A program made the position numbers and the translations under genes. From NCBI GenBank assembly GCA_009783465.1, contig WRDM01000001.1, positions 1 to 64,000 on the forward strand: a DNA stretch of 64,000 nt, read 5' to 3'. The first letter of the stretch is position 1. Each line of letters opens with the position of its first letter. Shown one piece after another: positions 17,194-26,478 of the stretch. The notes under the pieces were generated by a model. The model was not told where the DNA came from. It made no database searches and was given only the letters and a program-made list of their open reading frames with translations. Source of the stretch: Phycisphaerae bacterium. GTDB taxonomy: Bacteria > Planctomycetota > Phycisphaerae > SM23-33.

Positions 17194-17408
17194 AAGACCC
17201 CATAAAAGATCCGATCCTTATTGATCCCATCGTCGAAGAAATTCACAGAATGCGGGCCGAGCGCGCCAAACAATTTCCCACCCTTGAGGCCTTAGTCAAA
17301 CATCTGCGGCAGCGCGAAGCCTTGTCGCGGGCCCGTGGCGTGAAGTTTTCCGATCCGCCAAAACGGCGAAAACCGCGTGGCGCGAGGAAAACGACAAGCG
17401 GTAAGTGA
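17190..17408 (+). CDS. Orphan antitoxin-like protein next to the decayed PIN toxin
   Basis: 72 residues, MKDPIKDPILIDPIVEEIHR, then a helical region and a basic C-terminus (PPKRRKPRGARKTTSGK). DPIVEEIHRMRAERAKQFP matches the short proteins that accompany PIN toxins of the YIETSVVSY type. AGGAGAG is well placed before the ATG. The N-terminal DPI motif is duplicated (DPIKDPILIDPI), which is unusual. It may now be functionless or serve as a trans-acting antitoxin. Confidence 0.65.
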   Translation: MKDPIKDPILIDPIVEEIHRMRAERAKQFPTLEALVKHLRQREALSRARGVKFSDPPKRRKPRGARKTTSGK

Positions 17409-17431
17409 CACGAGGGAGGAGGATCGACGAC

Positions 17432-19174
17432 GTGACCACGCGGGCTGGGAGACTTGGGAAGCGGGTGTGGCAGGTGGCGCCGCCGTTTGACGGCGCGGCG
17501 GATCTTGCCCGGCAGTTGAATACCGCGCCGATGGTGGCGCAGCTATTGCACAATCGCGGCGTGACGGACGTGGAGGCCGCCCGAAAGTTTCTCGATCCTA
17601 AGCTGACGCACTTGCATGATCCAGGCCTGCTGGAGCAGATCGACGTGGCCGCCGAGCGGATTCTGCGGGCCGTCCGCGACGGCGAAAAGATCACGCTTTA
17701 CGGCGATTACGACGTGGACGGCATGACGGGCGTGGCCATTCTGCGAGCGGGGCTGGGACTGCTGGGCGCGAACGTGGACTACTACGTGCCCCACCGCCTG
17801 GAGGAAGGCTACGGCGTCAACGCCGAGGCGGTGGACAAGCTCATCGCCGCGGGCACAAAGCTGATTATCACGATCGACTGCGGCATCTCCGCCCACGAGC
17901 CGCTCGCGCGGGCAGCCGGGGCGGGCGTCGACGTCATCATCACCGACCATCATGCCGCCGGGGCTTCCCTGCCGCCGTGCGTGGCCGCGGTGCATCCCAA
18001 ACTTTCACCCGCCTATCCCAACGGTGATCTCTGCGGCGCGGGCGTGGCGTTCAAGCTGGCCTGGCACGTCGCCCGGCTGGCGGAGGGGACCGACCGTGTC
18101 AGCGACCGGCTTCGCGAGTTTCTGCTGGAAGCAACGGCGCTGGCGGCGCTGGGCACCATCGCCGACGTCGTGCCGCTTCGGGGCGAAAACCGCGTCTTCG
18201 CAACATACGGGCTGAAGGCGCTGCCGCAGACCAAGCACCACGGCCTGCGGGCGCTGCTCGAGAGCGCCAACCTCGCCGGGCAGGACGTGGACGCCTACCA
18301 TGTGGGGTTCGTGCTGGCGCCGCGGCTCAACGCGTGCGGGCGCATGGGACACGCCGCGCTGGCGGTGGAGTTGCTGACCACCGCGCCGCCGCAAAAATGC
18401 CACGAAATCGCCGCGTACCTCATTCAACAAAACGAACGCCGCCGCGAGGTGGAGCGCGCGATGTACGAGCAAGCCTGCCGGATGGTCGAGCAGCAGGCCC
18501 AGGCAGGCCGGGCGATCGTGCTGGCGTCGCCCGACTGGCACGCGGGCGTGGTGGGCATCGTCGCGTCGCGGCTGACGGAACGGTTCCATCGCCCCACCAT
18601 CATGATCGCCCTGTCGGGTTCGAGCGGCCACGGCAGCGGGCGGTCGATCGCCGGGTTCCATCTCGTCGACGCCCTGTCCGCCTGTCGCGAGCACCTGATC
18701 AATTTCGGCGGACACGCGATGGCGGGCGGGCTTCGGCTGGAAACGGCGAACGTGAAACCCTTCGCCGACGCCTTCGTCGCGTACGCGGCCGACCACATCG
18801 CGCCGGAACAGCTTCAGCACGCCCTGCGGATCGACGCGTCGGCGGACGTCGGCGAGTTGAGCGTCAGTCTGGCGAAACACATTGAAAAGCTCGCCCCGTT
18901 TGGCCAGGGCAATCCCGCGCCGGTCGTCGCGTTCCGCAACGTCCGCGTGCTGGCGGCGCCGCGACGGATCGGCAAGGCCGGCTCGCATGTCAGCCTCGTG
19001 CTGGGACAAAACGGCGCCAACGTCCGCGCGGTGGGATTCGGCATGGGCGACCTCGCCGACGACCTCGTGGGCATCACCCACATCGACGCCGCCGCCGAAA
19101 TCACCCTCAACACCTTCAACGGCCAAACCAACGTCGAACTGCGACTCAAGGATGTCCAGTTGCCAGAGGCGTAG
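17432..19174 (+). CDS. recJ: Single-stranded-DNA-specific exonuclease RecJ
   Basis: A 5'-3' exonuclease of recombination and mismatch repair. DHH-type metal ligands are visible: YGDYDVDGMTG, IITIDCGIS and VIITDHH, with GRSIAGFHLVDAL and NFGGHAMAGGLRL in the DHHA1 domain, then an OB fold with LAPFGQGNPAPV. I prefer the GTG at 17432 because GGGAGGAGG sits ten bases upstream; a GTG at 17405 would add nine residues and overlap the antitoxin stop. Length of 580 residues is normal. Confidence 0.95.
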   Translation: MTTRAGRLGKRVWQVAPPFDGAADLARQLNTAPMVAQLLHNRGVTDVEAARKFLDPKLTHLHDPGLLEQIDVAAERILRAVRDGEKITLYGDYDVDGMTGVAILRAGLGLLGANVDYYVPHRLEEGYGVNAEAVDKLIAAGTKLIITIDCGISAHEPLARAAGAGVDVIITDHHAAGASLPPCVAAVHPKLSPAYPNGDLCGAGVAFKLAWHVARLAEGTDRVSDRLREFLLEATALAALGTIADVVPLRGENRVFATYGLKALPQTKHHGLRALLESANLAGQDVDAYHVGFVLAPRLNACGRMGHAALAVELLTTAPPQKCHEIAAYLIQQNERRREVERAMYEQACRMVEQQAQAGRAIVLASPDWHAGVVGIVASRLTERFHRPTIMIALSGSSGHGSGRSIAGFHLVDALSACREHLINFGGHAMAGGLRLETANVKPFADAFVAYAADHIAPEQLQHALRIDASADVGELSVSLAKHIEKLAPFGQGNPAPVVAFRNVRVLAAPRRIGKAGSHVSLVLGQNGANVRAVGFGMGDLADDLVGITHIDAAAEITLNTFNGQTNVELRLKDVQLPEA

Positions 19175-19194
19175 TGGCGGCCATTCGTCCAATC

Positions 19195-19430
19195 GCAGAG
19201 TTGGCTTGCCTCTTTGCGTTGCCGAACGTTCCTGGAGACAGAATATAGCTTATCCGACTTCGCGAAGACTGAGCGAGATTACACGGATTGAAGGATTTGG
19301 GGATTTTTCGTTCCATACGGCCATCCTGAAATCCGTTAATCCGTGTAATCCCGCTCAGTCTTCGCGAAGTCGGATAAACACTCATTAGGCGGCCGGAACG
19401 TCCTACCGCGCAAAGAGGCAATCCATCGCG
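19195..19430. repeat. Nested inverted repeats downstream of recJ (family D copy 1 inside an outer pair)
   Basis: The inner stem, 19250-19377, has arms TCCGACTTCGCGAAGACTGA and its complement, plus GATTACACGGATT. An outer pair TTGGCTTGCCTCTTTGCG (19201-19218) and CGCAAAGAGGCA (19409-19420) encloses it. A similar outer half occurs at 10261-10300. Confidence 0.8.
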
Positions 19431-19662
19431 AAACATTTTTCGCATACCTTTTCCCTTGTCATTTCGCCAATCCGGGGTACAGTGTTTGTTATACATGGCC
19501 GTCTGTTTTGCCAGCATCCGCGTTACCTATCCAACCCGTGTAACAGACGAACGCCAAAAAGTTGCTTGCATTTCGTGACGACGCAAACAGGCCGCCTACA
19601 ATGGGCGACTGACCATATTGTTTTTGTTTTACTTTTTTGCGTGCGGAGACGGAGACAGGGCC

Positions 19663-19893
19663 ATGTCAAAAGGCAAAGTGAAGTGGTTCAACGACACCAA
19701 GGGGTTCGGGTTCATCATGATGGACGGCGAAAATCGCGATGTTTTCGTTCATCATTCCGCAATTCGGACGGAGGGGTTTCGCACGCTGCTCGAAGGCGAA
19801 GCCGTCGAGTTCGAACTCGTCGACGGCCCCAAAGGCCCCAAAGCGGAAAACGTGATGCGAACCTCGGGGTCGGGGGCGGTGGCGGAAGCCTGA
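19663..19893 (+). CDS. Cold-shock domain protein (CspA family)
   Basis: A 76-residue OB-fold RNA chaperone. [17 protein letters not shown] carries RNP1 and DVFVHHSAI carries RNP2. The C-terminus is slightly longer than CspA and ends [18 protein letters not shown] lies before the ATG at 19663. The monocistronic layout with about 490 bases upstream, mostly repeat-derived, is typical. A large stem follows the stop. Confidence 0.95.
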   Translation: MSKGKVKWFNDTKGFGFIMMDGENRDVFVHHSAIRTEGFRTLLEGEAVEFELVDGPKGPKAENVMRTSGSGAVAEA

Positions 19894-19903
19894 CGCGGCG
19901 GAC

Positions 19904-20017
19904 AACGTGACGCGACGGGTTGGCTTGCCGTTTTGCGCTGTTGAAACATCGCAAAACGGCAAGCCAACCCCGCCATATCGTTCGCCAACACGCGGGCAAG
20001 ATGCCCGCGTCACGTTG
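19904..20017. repeat. REP pair enclosing a GGTTGGCTTGCCGTTTTGCG hairpin
   Basis: The outer arms are AACGTGACGCG and CGCGTCACGTT (REP ends). Inside is a near-perfect stem GGTTGGCTTGCCGTTTTGC with its complement (19918-19969), and a REP core at about 19991-20007. It lies between two convergent genes and may end both transcripts. Confidence 0.75.
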
Positions 20018-20294
20018 ACGCGTCCGCCTTGGGCCGATAGAGCACCACCATGCGTCCGACGACGGCGATCAGGGCCGCGCCGGTGGCCTGGGCCAATGCG
20101 TCGGCCATCGCCTGCCGTTCCTCACCGGGGCCGGCGGGGATGTTGATTTTCACCAGCTCGTGCCGATCCAGCAGGCGGGAAATCGTGCCGGCCACCGCGT
20201 CGGTCAGGCCGGCCTTGCCGACGGCGCCAGTGGCCCCGATCCGCTGCGCCCGCCCGCGAAAATACGTCTTCTGTTGCGATGTCAATTCAACCAT
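20010..20294 (-). CDS. YhbY-family (CRM domain) RNA-binding protein
   Basis: A 94-residue protein associated with 50S ribosome maturation in relatives. It reads MVELTSQQKTYFRGRAQRIG, then AVGKAGLTDAVAGTI, HELVKINI and a C-terminal VVGRMVVLYRP; the GKAGLT segment corresponds to the GxxG loop region. I chose the ATG at 20294 since GGGAG is six bases upstream; it overlaps the end of the phosphoesterase gene, so the two are translationally coupled. Confidence 0.85.
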   Translation of the reverse strand: MVELTSQQKTYFRGRAQRIGATGAVGKAGLTDAVAGTISRLLDRHELVKINIPAGPGEERQAMADALAQATGAALIAVVGRMVVLYRPKADAST

Positions 20295-21147
20295 TGGAAG
20301 CTCCCAGTGCAACGATAGGCCGCAAGCGGGCGACGATGCCGTCGTACGTCGCCGCCTCGCGGGCGTCCATGTGCAACAGTTGGCCGCGCTCGTTGTCGCT
20401 GGAGACGCAGATCGCGTTGTCGGCGATTTTTTCCCATCCGTTGCCGCTGTGGCGATGGCCCAGCACGAAAAAATTCACGCCCAGCCGCCGGGCGATCTCC
20501 TGCAACTGCTCGGCCGTCTGCTGCCGACCCCACGTCCACTCGTAGGCCATCCCGCCGCGAGACATCTCCTCGGACGCGTAGTCGCGACGAGCGAACGCCA
20601 AATCCACCTTGTCCATCCGCGACGCCGACGGCAGTGAATGCGACAACAGCACACCGTTAGGACACCGCACCGCCAGCGGCAGCGACGTCAAAAAATCCAC
20701 CATCGCGGGACCGACCTCCGCCGCCGCCGGGCCGAAACTGTACTCCACGCCCGCCGTGAAAGCCTTGCACACGCCCCGCCCTTCCTTCGTGATCTCGTTG
20801 CCCGTGACCTGCGACAAATCGTGATTGCCCAACAGAAAAATCACCTGCGTCGGATGGGCCACCTTCAACCTCGCCGCCCGCGCGAGCAACTCGACGCTGC
20901 GGTCCCGCCCATTCGCGTCCGGCGGGCCGTGAATGATCTCCTGCAACACCAGCACGCGGCCGGGATTCGCCCCCAGCGCGGCGTACTCGATAATTTTCGC
21001 GAGATTGCCGCGATGACCATGGATGTCGCCCGCCAGCACGACGTCCGTCGTGGCGGCATCGAGCGTCAACAGATTGCCTCGCCGCCGCGCATCCTGGCGA
21101 TTCAACCTCGCCGCCGCCGTGAAGGTTTCAGCAAATGCGTTGGACAC
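20287..21147 (-). CDS. Calcineurin-like metallophosphoesterase
   Basis: A 286-residue phosphoesterase with the dimetal site motifs GDIHGHRGN (about residues 40-48), GNHDLSQ and LGHRHSGNG. The middle aspartate block is atypical: LVLQEIIHGPP replaces the usual GDxxDRG, so one metal ligand may differ. It resembles diadenosine-tetraphosphatase or protein-phosphatase relatives, but the substrate is unknown. It overlaps the yhbY-like gene downstream. Confidence 0.85.
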   Translation of the reverse strand: MSNAFAETFTAAARLNRQDARRRGNLLTLDAATTDVVLAGDIHGHRGNLAKIIEYAALGANPGRVLVLQEIIHGPPDANGRDRSVELLARAARLKVAHPTQVIFLLGNHDLSQVTGNEITKEGRGVCKAFTAGVEYSFGPAAAEVGPAMVDFLTSLPLAVRCPNGVLLSHSLPSASRMDKVDLAFARRDYASEEMSRGGMAYEWTWGRQQTAEQLQEIARRLGVNFFVLGHRHSGNGWEKIADNAICVSSDNERGQLLHMDAREAATYDGIVARLRPIVALGASNG

Positions 21148-21159
21148 GTCACTCTTTCG

Positions 21160-21322
21160 AAAGCCAATAGCCAGTAGCCAATAGCCATCAGGTATGGCAA
21201 AGCCAGCCGTGAATTACTCCGATCCAAACAATCGTCACTTTCCTGCCCACTCCCGCTTTCGTTGTTTTTCGCCGTCGTCGTTCCATACCTATTGACTACT
21301 GGCTGATGGCTAGTGGCTGTTT
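21160..21322. repeat. Tandem-heptamer inverted repeat, family E
   Basis: The left arm has AGCCAATAGCCAGTAGCCA and then AGGTATGG. The right arm has CCATACC and then tandem ACTGGCTGATGGCTAGTGGC. The spacer is about 80 bases. Its right arm overlaps the end of the kinase gene at 21310-21322. Confidence 0.75.
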
Positions 21323-22149
21323 TCTTTCCTCGCCTTTCGCAGCGAGTGCGCGACGAGCGCCAGGCGGGACGCCACTTCGTTCATGGACGACGGGCGTCGC
21401 GAGGGCCTGATCTCGATACAGTCCATCACCAGCTTGGAAAACGGGATCGGCACGAGCGGGTTGAGTTCCTGCGGCTGCTGGACGATCATGTCGACCATCA
21501 GCATGCCTTTTTTCGGCAGCGCGGTGACGATAGGCTTGCCCGTCAGCGCCCAGTAGAGCGTGGCGCCGAAATTGAAGACGTCGGTTCGGGCATCGAGAGG
21601 CCCGCGGTGGACCTGCTCGGGCGCGATGAAATCCGGCGTGCCTTGAATGCGCTGCTTGGTCGTCCCGAGCGGGCAGCTTTGGCCGAGGTCGATGACCTTG
21701 GCCAGCCCCGACGGGGCCACCACGACGTTGTTGGGCTTCATGTCCGCGTGGACGAACCCGCGGGAATTCATGTAGGCCATCGCGGAGGCGACTTGACAGA
21801 AAATCTCCGCCACCTGGAGAATATCCCGCGGCGGGTCGTCCTGAATGGTCGCGCCCTCGCAGAACTCCATGATCAGATGCACTTCGCGAACCGCCAGCCA
21901 GTGTTTGACCTTGCGGATCGAGATCACCCGGCGGATGTTGTCATGATCCAGCCGGCTGGCCACCTCAAACTCATTGACGGCCTGATCGATGAACCGCATG
22001 TCCGCCATGGTGCGCTTGACGACGCGCTTCAGGACGAACCGCTCATTCGACTGATTGTCGCGAATCTGCCAGATCGTGCTTCGGGCCCCGTTGCCAAGAT
22101 ACTGAACAACCTGATAGCCCGGCACCTCCAATGTTTGGCTGATACTCAT
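21310..22149 (-). CDS. Minimal serine/threonine protein kinase
   Basis: A 279-residue Hanks-type kinase with no extra domain. YLGNGARSTIWQ is the glycine loop, FVLKRV the ATP lysine, FVHADMKPNNVVV the catalytic loop, KVIDLGQS in place of the usual DFG, GTPDFIAPEQVH the activation end, and DVFNFGATLYWALTG subdomain IX. Key residues are intact except DFG to DLG. There is no transmembrane helix, so it is probably cytosolic. It is unlinked to a phosphatase gene, and the adjacent phosphoesterase is of a different family. Confidence 0.9.
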   Translation of the reverse strand: MSISQTLEVPGYQVVQYLGNGARSTIWQIRDNQSNERFVLKRVVKRTMADMRFIDQAVNEFEVASRLDHDNIRRVISIRKVKHWLAVREVHLIMEFCEGATIQDDPPRDILQVAEIFCQVASAMAYMNSRGFVHADMKPNNVVVAPSGLAKVIDLGQSCPLGTTKQRIQGTPDFIAPEQVHRGPLDARTDVFNFGATLYWALTGKPIVTALPKKGMLMVDMIVQQPQELNPLVPIPFSKLVMDCIEIRPSRRPSSMNEVASRLALVAHSLRKARKENSH

Positions 22150-22660
22150 CGACGCTCGTGCAAATCGCTTCTACAAAAGTATAAAAAAACAAGAACTAAG
22201 GTCATTTTACCGAAAACCTAAATATCCGACTAGGCGCTTCCATCATTTTCCAAATAATTTATCGACCAATCAGAGTGCATGGGACAGAAAAAAACGGCGG
22301 ACAGCCACCGAGATTGCGATACCCATTGGTGAAATCATACCGCAGACTTGAGGGCATCGCTTCGTTAACTGGTTAACTAGTTAACTGGTGGACTAGCCGA
22401 ATTCACGAGTCAACCGGTTAACCAGTTAACGAAAAGGCTCCTTTGACTTCACGGTACAATTTCACCAACGGGCACCGCAACTTCTGATGTCTGCCGCTTT
22501 CCCCTTGCTCCACTCCCTTCGTAAACCATTCAAATATTATTTTGGCGATTTGTTTCCGTTGTTGAAGCGGCCTCCTTGGGCTGCCGAAGAAAAGATGGGC
22601 CGTAATTGCATGGCGGCGAGGGAACAGCCGCCCGGAACGTACGGCATTAGGTGGTATTCG
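22150..22660. other. Gene-free region between kinase and ParA-like gene
   Basis: About 510 bases between divergent genes. It contains an AT-rich part (22160-22260) that may hold the kinase promoter, one family B repeat (22347-22450) and an open stretch in frame with the ParA-like gene. AGGTGG before 22661 supports the chosen start of that gene. I recognise no RNA gene. Confidence 0.5.
22347..22450. repeat. GTTAAC inverted repeat, family B copy 1
   Basis: The left arm CGTTAACTGGTTAACTAGTT and a right arm with GGTTAACCAGTTAACG enclose a short loop. It is an AT-rich palindrome of about 100 bases. Confidence 0.8.
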
Positions 22661-24964
22661 ATGGCCATTCGAACGTGTATAGCGATTATTAACGAGAAGG
22701 GCGGGACCGCCAAGAGCACCACGTCGGTGAACTTGTCGGCGGCCTTGGGCGAGTTGGGGCAACGCGTCCTGCTGGTGGATCTCGACGGTCAGGCGGCCTC
22801 CTCGCGATGGGTGGGCGTGGAGGAAGACAACCGCCTCGCCGACGCCATGACGCGCGGCACCAAGCTCCAGCCCATTCCCAATGTGCTGCCCAATGTTTCG
22901 CTGATTCCCGCCAGCGGGCGGCTTGACAGCATCGCCCACGACCTGCGCCCCACGCAGGGCGGGCAGATGCGAAAACTCCTCGGCGAACTGGCCGACGATT
23001 TCGACTTCATCATCATCGACTGCCCGCCGAGCCTTGGCAACCGGCTCATCGCCAACGGCATGCTGGCGGCCACCCACGTCATCGTGCCGGTGGAAACGTC
23101 GATTCTCGCGTTGGACGGCTTGAAGATTCTGCTCACCACGCTGGAGGACATTCGCGAGGGGTTCGGCCATAACCTCGTGCTCGCGGGCGTGCTGGCGTGC
23201 CGATACGATTACCGCACACGGCTGAGCCGGTTGGTGCTCGAAGAACTCCGCCGCGCGCTGCCGGGCAAGGTCTTCAACACCGTCATTCGCGAAAACGTCC
23301 GCATGCGGGAGTGCCCCGCCAGCGGGCAATCCATTTTGACGTTCGCGCCCGACAGCTCGGCGGCGGCGGATTATCGCGCCCTGGCCGCGGAGTTGCTCGC
23401 GCCTCCGCAGGCATGGCGAAAGGAAGCCGAGCGGGCCACCGGACAAAACAGCGTGGAAAATCTGCGTAACAACACGTCCGACAAACTGCTCGACGGGCAG
23501 CGAAAAGGCCCGCCCTCCGCGCTGGAGGTCGAAGAAGACCATCTCGACCCCAACCAGGAACTGGATCACCCGACGGCCATGGAAATCGTCACGCCCGACC
23601 AGGCGCCGCAACCCGCCATGGCGGCGGCCCCCGCGCCAGCAGTGCACAACACGCCCGCGGCGCCGATGCGCGACGAACCCGCGGGCGTAAACGAGGCCGC
23701 GACGGGCGGCGGCACGCCAGCGCCGCAAGCAGCGGTCGCGTACACTCCGCCGGCTGTGAAACGACAGGACTCCCCGCCGGAAATCACCAAGGAGCAGATC
23801 CCCACGCCTCCGCCGCTGGACGGCGGAACGGACGCGCTGGCGAAATGGCTGGATCAACTGGCCACGGCGGAGAAACGCATCACCTCGCAGGGAACGGCAA
23901 ATGAGCCGGATCCGGCAAGCCACGAGCCGCCCGACATCGAAACCGACGAGGTTGCGACGGCGCCCGCGATGGCGGCCACGCCCGCCCGCATCGCGCCGCC
24001 GGAATCGGCGTCGCATCACACACCGACCGCGCCGGTGCCCGAAGCCAGGGCCGCCACCGTCAACGAATTGACGATTCCGAACATGATCCCGGAACCGCCG
24101 CCGGCCTTCCGCACGGCGGCCGCGCCGGCCATGCCGGCCGCTCCGGCGCCCGTACCGGCGCCGACTCCGGTCCCCGCGCCGGTGGCGCCACTCGAACCCG
24201 CGCTCGCGCCCGCAGCCATGATCACGCCCGCGGACGCAACGCCGCCTACGCCCGAACCGGCGCCCGCGCCCATGATGGATCTGGCGGCCTTGTTGGCCAA
24301 GGCCACCGCGGTGCCGGAAGGCGCCGGGAAAACCGTCGCGGAAGTTGCGAGCAGCCTGCACGGTTCGCACGGGGCGGCGAACGCCGCGGCGCACTCGGAG
24401 GCGGCGTTCGCGCCGGCGCCTGCCAACAAACCCGCGCCCGCGGCGGCGACAAACGAACTGAGCATGATGGAAATTCTTGCGGGCGTGAGCGCGGCCCCCG
24501 CGCCGGCGACGCCCGCGCCAATCACGCCGCAAGCGGGCGTGGCGCTGCCAAGCCTGACGGACATGCCGACCCTCAACGCGCCGACGCCGCCCAGCGCCCC
24601 GCCGCCAAAACCGACGCAGGCGGACACGCCGCCGCCCGTGATGCCGGCAGCCGCCGCCCCGGCGGCCCCGGTCGACGCCAGGCCCGCCAACGCACCCGCG
24701 CCAGCGCCCGCCAACGTCGCCCCGCCTCCGCCGGCCAGCGAGAAACCCCAAACGCCGCCGCCCGCGACGGAACACGGCGAACATGGAAATGCCAATGGAA
24801 ACGCCAACGGGAACGGGGACAATTTCCCCGCCCTGCGCGCGTACCTCAAACAGATGCAACAGGACGGGAAACTGCCCGCGAAGTCCTCGCCGCAAACCAC
24901 AACAGAGCCTCGAAAAAGTGGAGGCCTGCGATCGCTTTTCCGTAAGGTTGTCGGGCCGAAATAA
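22661..24964 (+). CDS. ParA/MinD-type ATPase with a long Pro/Ala-rich tail
   Basis: Residues 1-250 are a deviant-Walker ATPase: INEKGGTAKSTTSVNLSAAL (Walker A), LLVDLDGQAASSRW, FDFIIIDCPPSLG (Walker B). From about residue 270 to 720 the protein is a low-complexity Pro/Ala-rich chain, almost certainly unfolded. It ends in a basic patch (KSGGLRSLFRKVVGPK). No ParB gene is adjacent. Instead a GspB-like membrane protein with a similar disordered region follows three bases later, so a role in positioning an envelope machine is as likely as chromosome partition. The ATG at 22661 has AGGTGG upstream. Confidence 0.85.
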   Translation: MAIRTCIAIINEKGGTAKSTTSVNLSAALGELGQRVLLVDLDGQAASSRWVGVEEDNRLADAMTRGTKLQPIPNVLPNVSLIPASGRLDSIAHDLRPTQGGQMRKLLGELADDFDFIIIDCPPSLGNRLIANGMLAATHVIVPVETSILALDGLKILLTTLEDIREGFGHNLVLAGVLACRYDYRTRLSRLVLEELRRALPGKVFNTVIRENVRMRECPASGQSILTFAPDSSAAADYRALAAELLAPPQAWRKEAERATGQNSVENLRNNTSDKLLDGQRKGPPSALEVEEDHLDPNQELDHPTAMEIVTPDQAPQPAMAAAPAPAVHNTPAAPMRDEPAGVNEAATGGGTPAPQAAVAYTPPAVKRQDSPPEITKEQIPTPPPLDGGTDALAKWLDQLATAEKRITSQGTANEPDPASHEPPDIETDEVATAPAMAATPARIAPPESASHHTPTAPVPEARAATVNELTIPNMIPEPPPAFRTAAAPAMPAAPAPVPAPTPVPAPVAPLEPALAPAAMITPADATPPTPEPAPAPMMDLAALLAKATAVPEGAGKTVAEVASSLHGSHGAANAAAHSEAAFAPAPANKPAPAAATNELSMMEILAGVSAAPAPATPAPITPQAGVALPSLTDMPTLNAPTPPSAPPPKPTQADTPPPVMPAAAAPAAPVDARPANAPAPAPANVAPPPPASEKPQTPPPATEHGEHGNANGNANGNGDNFPALRAYLKQMQQDGKLPAKSSPQTTTEPRKSGGLRSLFRKVVGPK

Positions 24965-24966
24965 CC

Positions 24967-26478
24967 ATGAAAAAATCCAGACCCAACCTGGTGGCAGGCC
25001 GACTGAGCCACCCCCTCGCGTCAACGGGGAAAAGCACGTACGAGAAAACGCGTATGGGCTTGACCGCTCCTGACGATCCGACGCCCGATGGCGCGACGAT
25101 GGATATGCCGCCGCCCGCCGACGCGACGGAAACGACGCGAGACACGGCGAATGAAACGGCGCACGTCACACCCGACGTGCCCGCCGCGCCCGAGGTGCAG
25201 GCCCCGCCCGAGATACAGGCTCCGCTCGACGTCATTGAACACGCCGTCGCAACACCCGAAGCCGAAACGCCGCAACACGCGACACCGCAGCCATGGGAAA
25301 TCCCCGGCGAAATGGAAGCTCTGTCCGCGCCAGAACCCCAGGCCGATGCCGCGCCCGCAACACCGGAACCTTCGCCCACGCCCGCGCCGTGGGAAATGCC
25401 CGAAGCCGCTGCCGACGAACCGACGAATCCCTGGCAGCACATGATGACGCAGCCGGATATGATGATGCCGCCCGCCGTGCCGGCGGATGATCCCACGCTC
25501 GTCAATCCGTTCGCGCCAGCCGACAACACGACAACAGAACCCGCCGCAACGACGCAACCCGCCACGCAGGCCCTCCAACCGTGGGAAATGCCGCCGGCGC
25601 CCGCCGACACCGCGCCAACACAGCCAGCCGCACAGGCACCGCAGCCATGGGAAATGCCCGCGTCAGCGCCCGCCGACACCGCGCCAGCACAGCCGGCCGC
25701 GCAGGCGCCGCAACCGTGGGAGATGCCCGCGGCGACGCCCAATCTGTCTGATATTCGCGCCCAGGCCATGCAGGCGTGGAGTTCGCAATCGCAGCAGGAA
25801 TCGGAACTGGCTCCGACGGCGCCCATGCAGCCGCGACGGGCCTCCCAGGTGATACACTACATCAAGGTGGCCTCGCCGGCCCTGGGCGGACTGGTCCTGC
25901 TGGCGATCATGTACGCGCTGTGGACGTGGCTCAACGTGGATGCTCCCGCGCCCAAACCGGCGAACGCGGAGACACACAAAGCGCCGATCGTCAAGCCCGT
26001 AAACGAAACGAATGACGACGTCGATGACGAAACGGATGACGACGGAACGGACAACGGCGACGATCCGTTGTTCGCCGACGTCGATATCCCGGACGATTGG
26101 CTCAGCGGCAAGACAATCACGTTCGAGACCGAAGACGATCCGGCGCCCCAGGCCCCCAAGGCGATCACGCCGACCGTCGTCGCCCCGAAACGCCCCATGA
26201 TCCTTCGCGCGCCGCCGTCCGATCTCCGGCTGGACAGCATCGCCCAACTGAGCAAAGGCCCCGCCGCCACCATCAACGGGCGAACCCTGTACGTCGGTGA
26301 CGAGATCAACGGCGCCACGATCATCTCCATCGGGAAATTCACCGTGGACATGGAACTCAACGGCGAACGGTTCCTGCTGGGCTTCACCTTCGAAGAACCG
26401 CCCGAGCCGCCGCCCGTCGAAACGCCGGTGAAAGAAACGCCCACGCCAACCACCGGCCCGGCGACGACGGAAGAATGA
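24967..26478 (+). CDS. GspB-like membrane protein with PWEMP repeats
   Basis: A 503-residue protein. The first 290 residues are disordered and contain five copies of a PWE(I/M)P motif spaced by Ala/Pro/Thr linkers. One transmembrane helix (SPALGGLVLLAIMYALWTWL) lies near residues 300-320. The periplasmic part has acidic and Thr-rich stretches and ends in a small beta domain (ATINGRTLYVGDEINGATI, then ISIGKFTVDMELNGERFLL) that resembles the C-terminal domain of the type II secretion assembly protein GspB. It starts three bases after the ParA-like gene, so co-translation is likely. GspB homology is moderate and the exact partner is unknown. Confidence 0.7.
   Translation: MKKSRPNLVAGRLSHPLASTGKSTYEKTRMGLTAPDDPTPDGATMDMPPPADATETTRDTANETAHVTPDVPAAPEVQAPPEIQAPLDVIEHAVATPEAETPQHATPQPWEIPGEMEALSAPEPQADAAPATPEPSPTPAPWEMPEAAADEPTNPWQHMMTQPDMMMPPAVPADDPTLVNPFAPADNTTTEPAATTQPATQALQPWEMPPAPADTAPTQPAAQAPQPWEMPASAPADTAPAQPAAQAPQPWEMPAATPNLSDIRAQAMQAWSSQSQQESELAPTAPMQPRRASQVIHYIKVASPALGGLVLLAIMYALWTWLNVDAPAPKPANAETHKAPIVKPVNETNDDVDDETDDDGTDNGDDPLFADVDIPDDWLSGKTITFETEDDPAPQAPKAITPTVVAPKRPMILRAPPSDLRLDSIAQLSKGPAATINGRTLYVGDEINGATIISIGKFTVDMELNGERFLLGFTFEEPPEPPPVETPVKETPTPTTGPATTEE

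Noticed and set aside
22347-22450. Possible CRISPR-like array because of repeated GTTAAC units
   Set aside because: The units are contiguous, vary in length and form one palindrome. There are no spacers of constant size and no cas genes.
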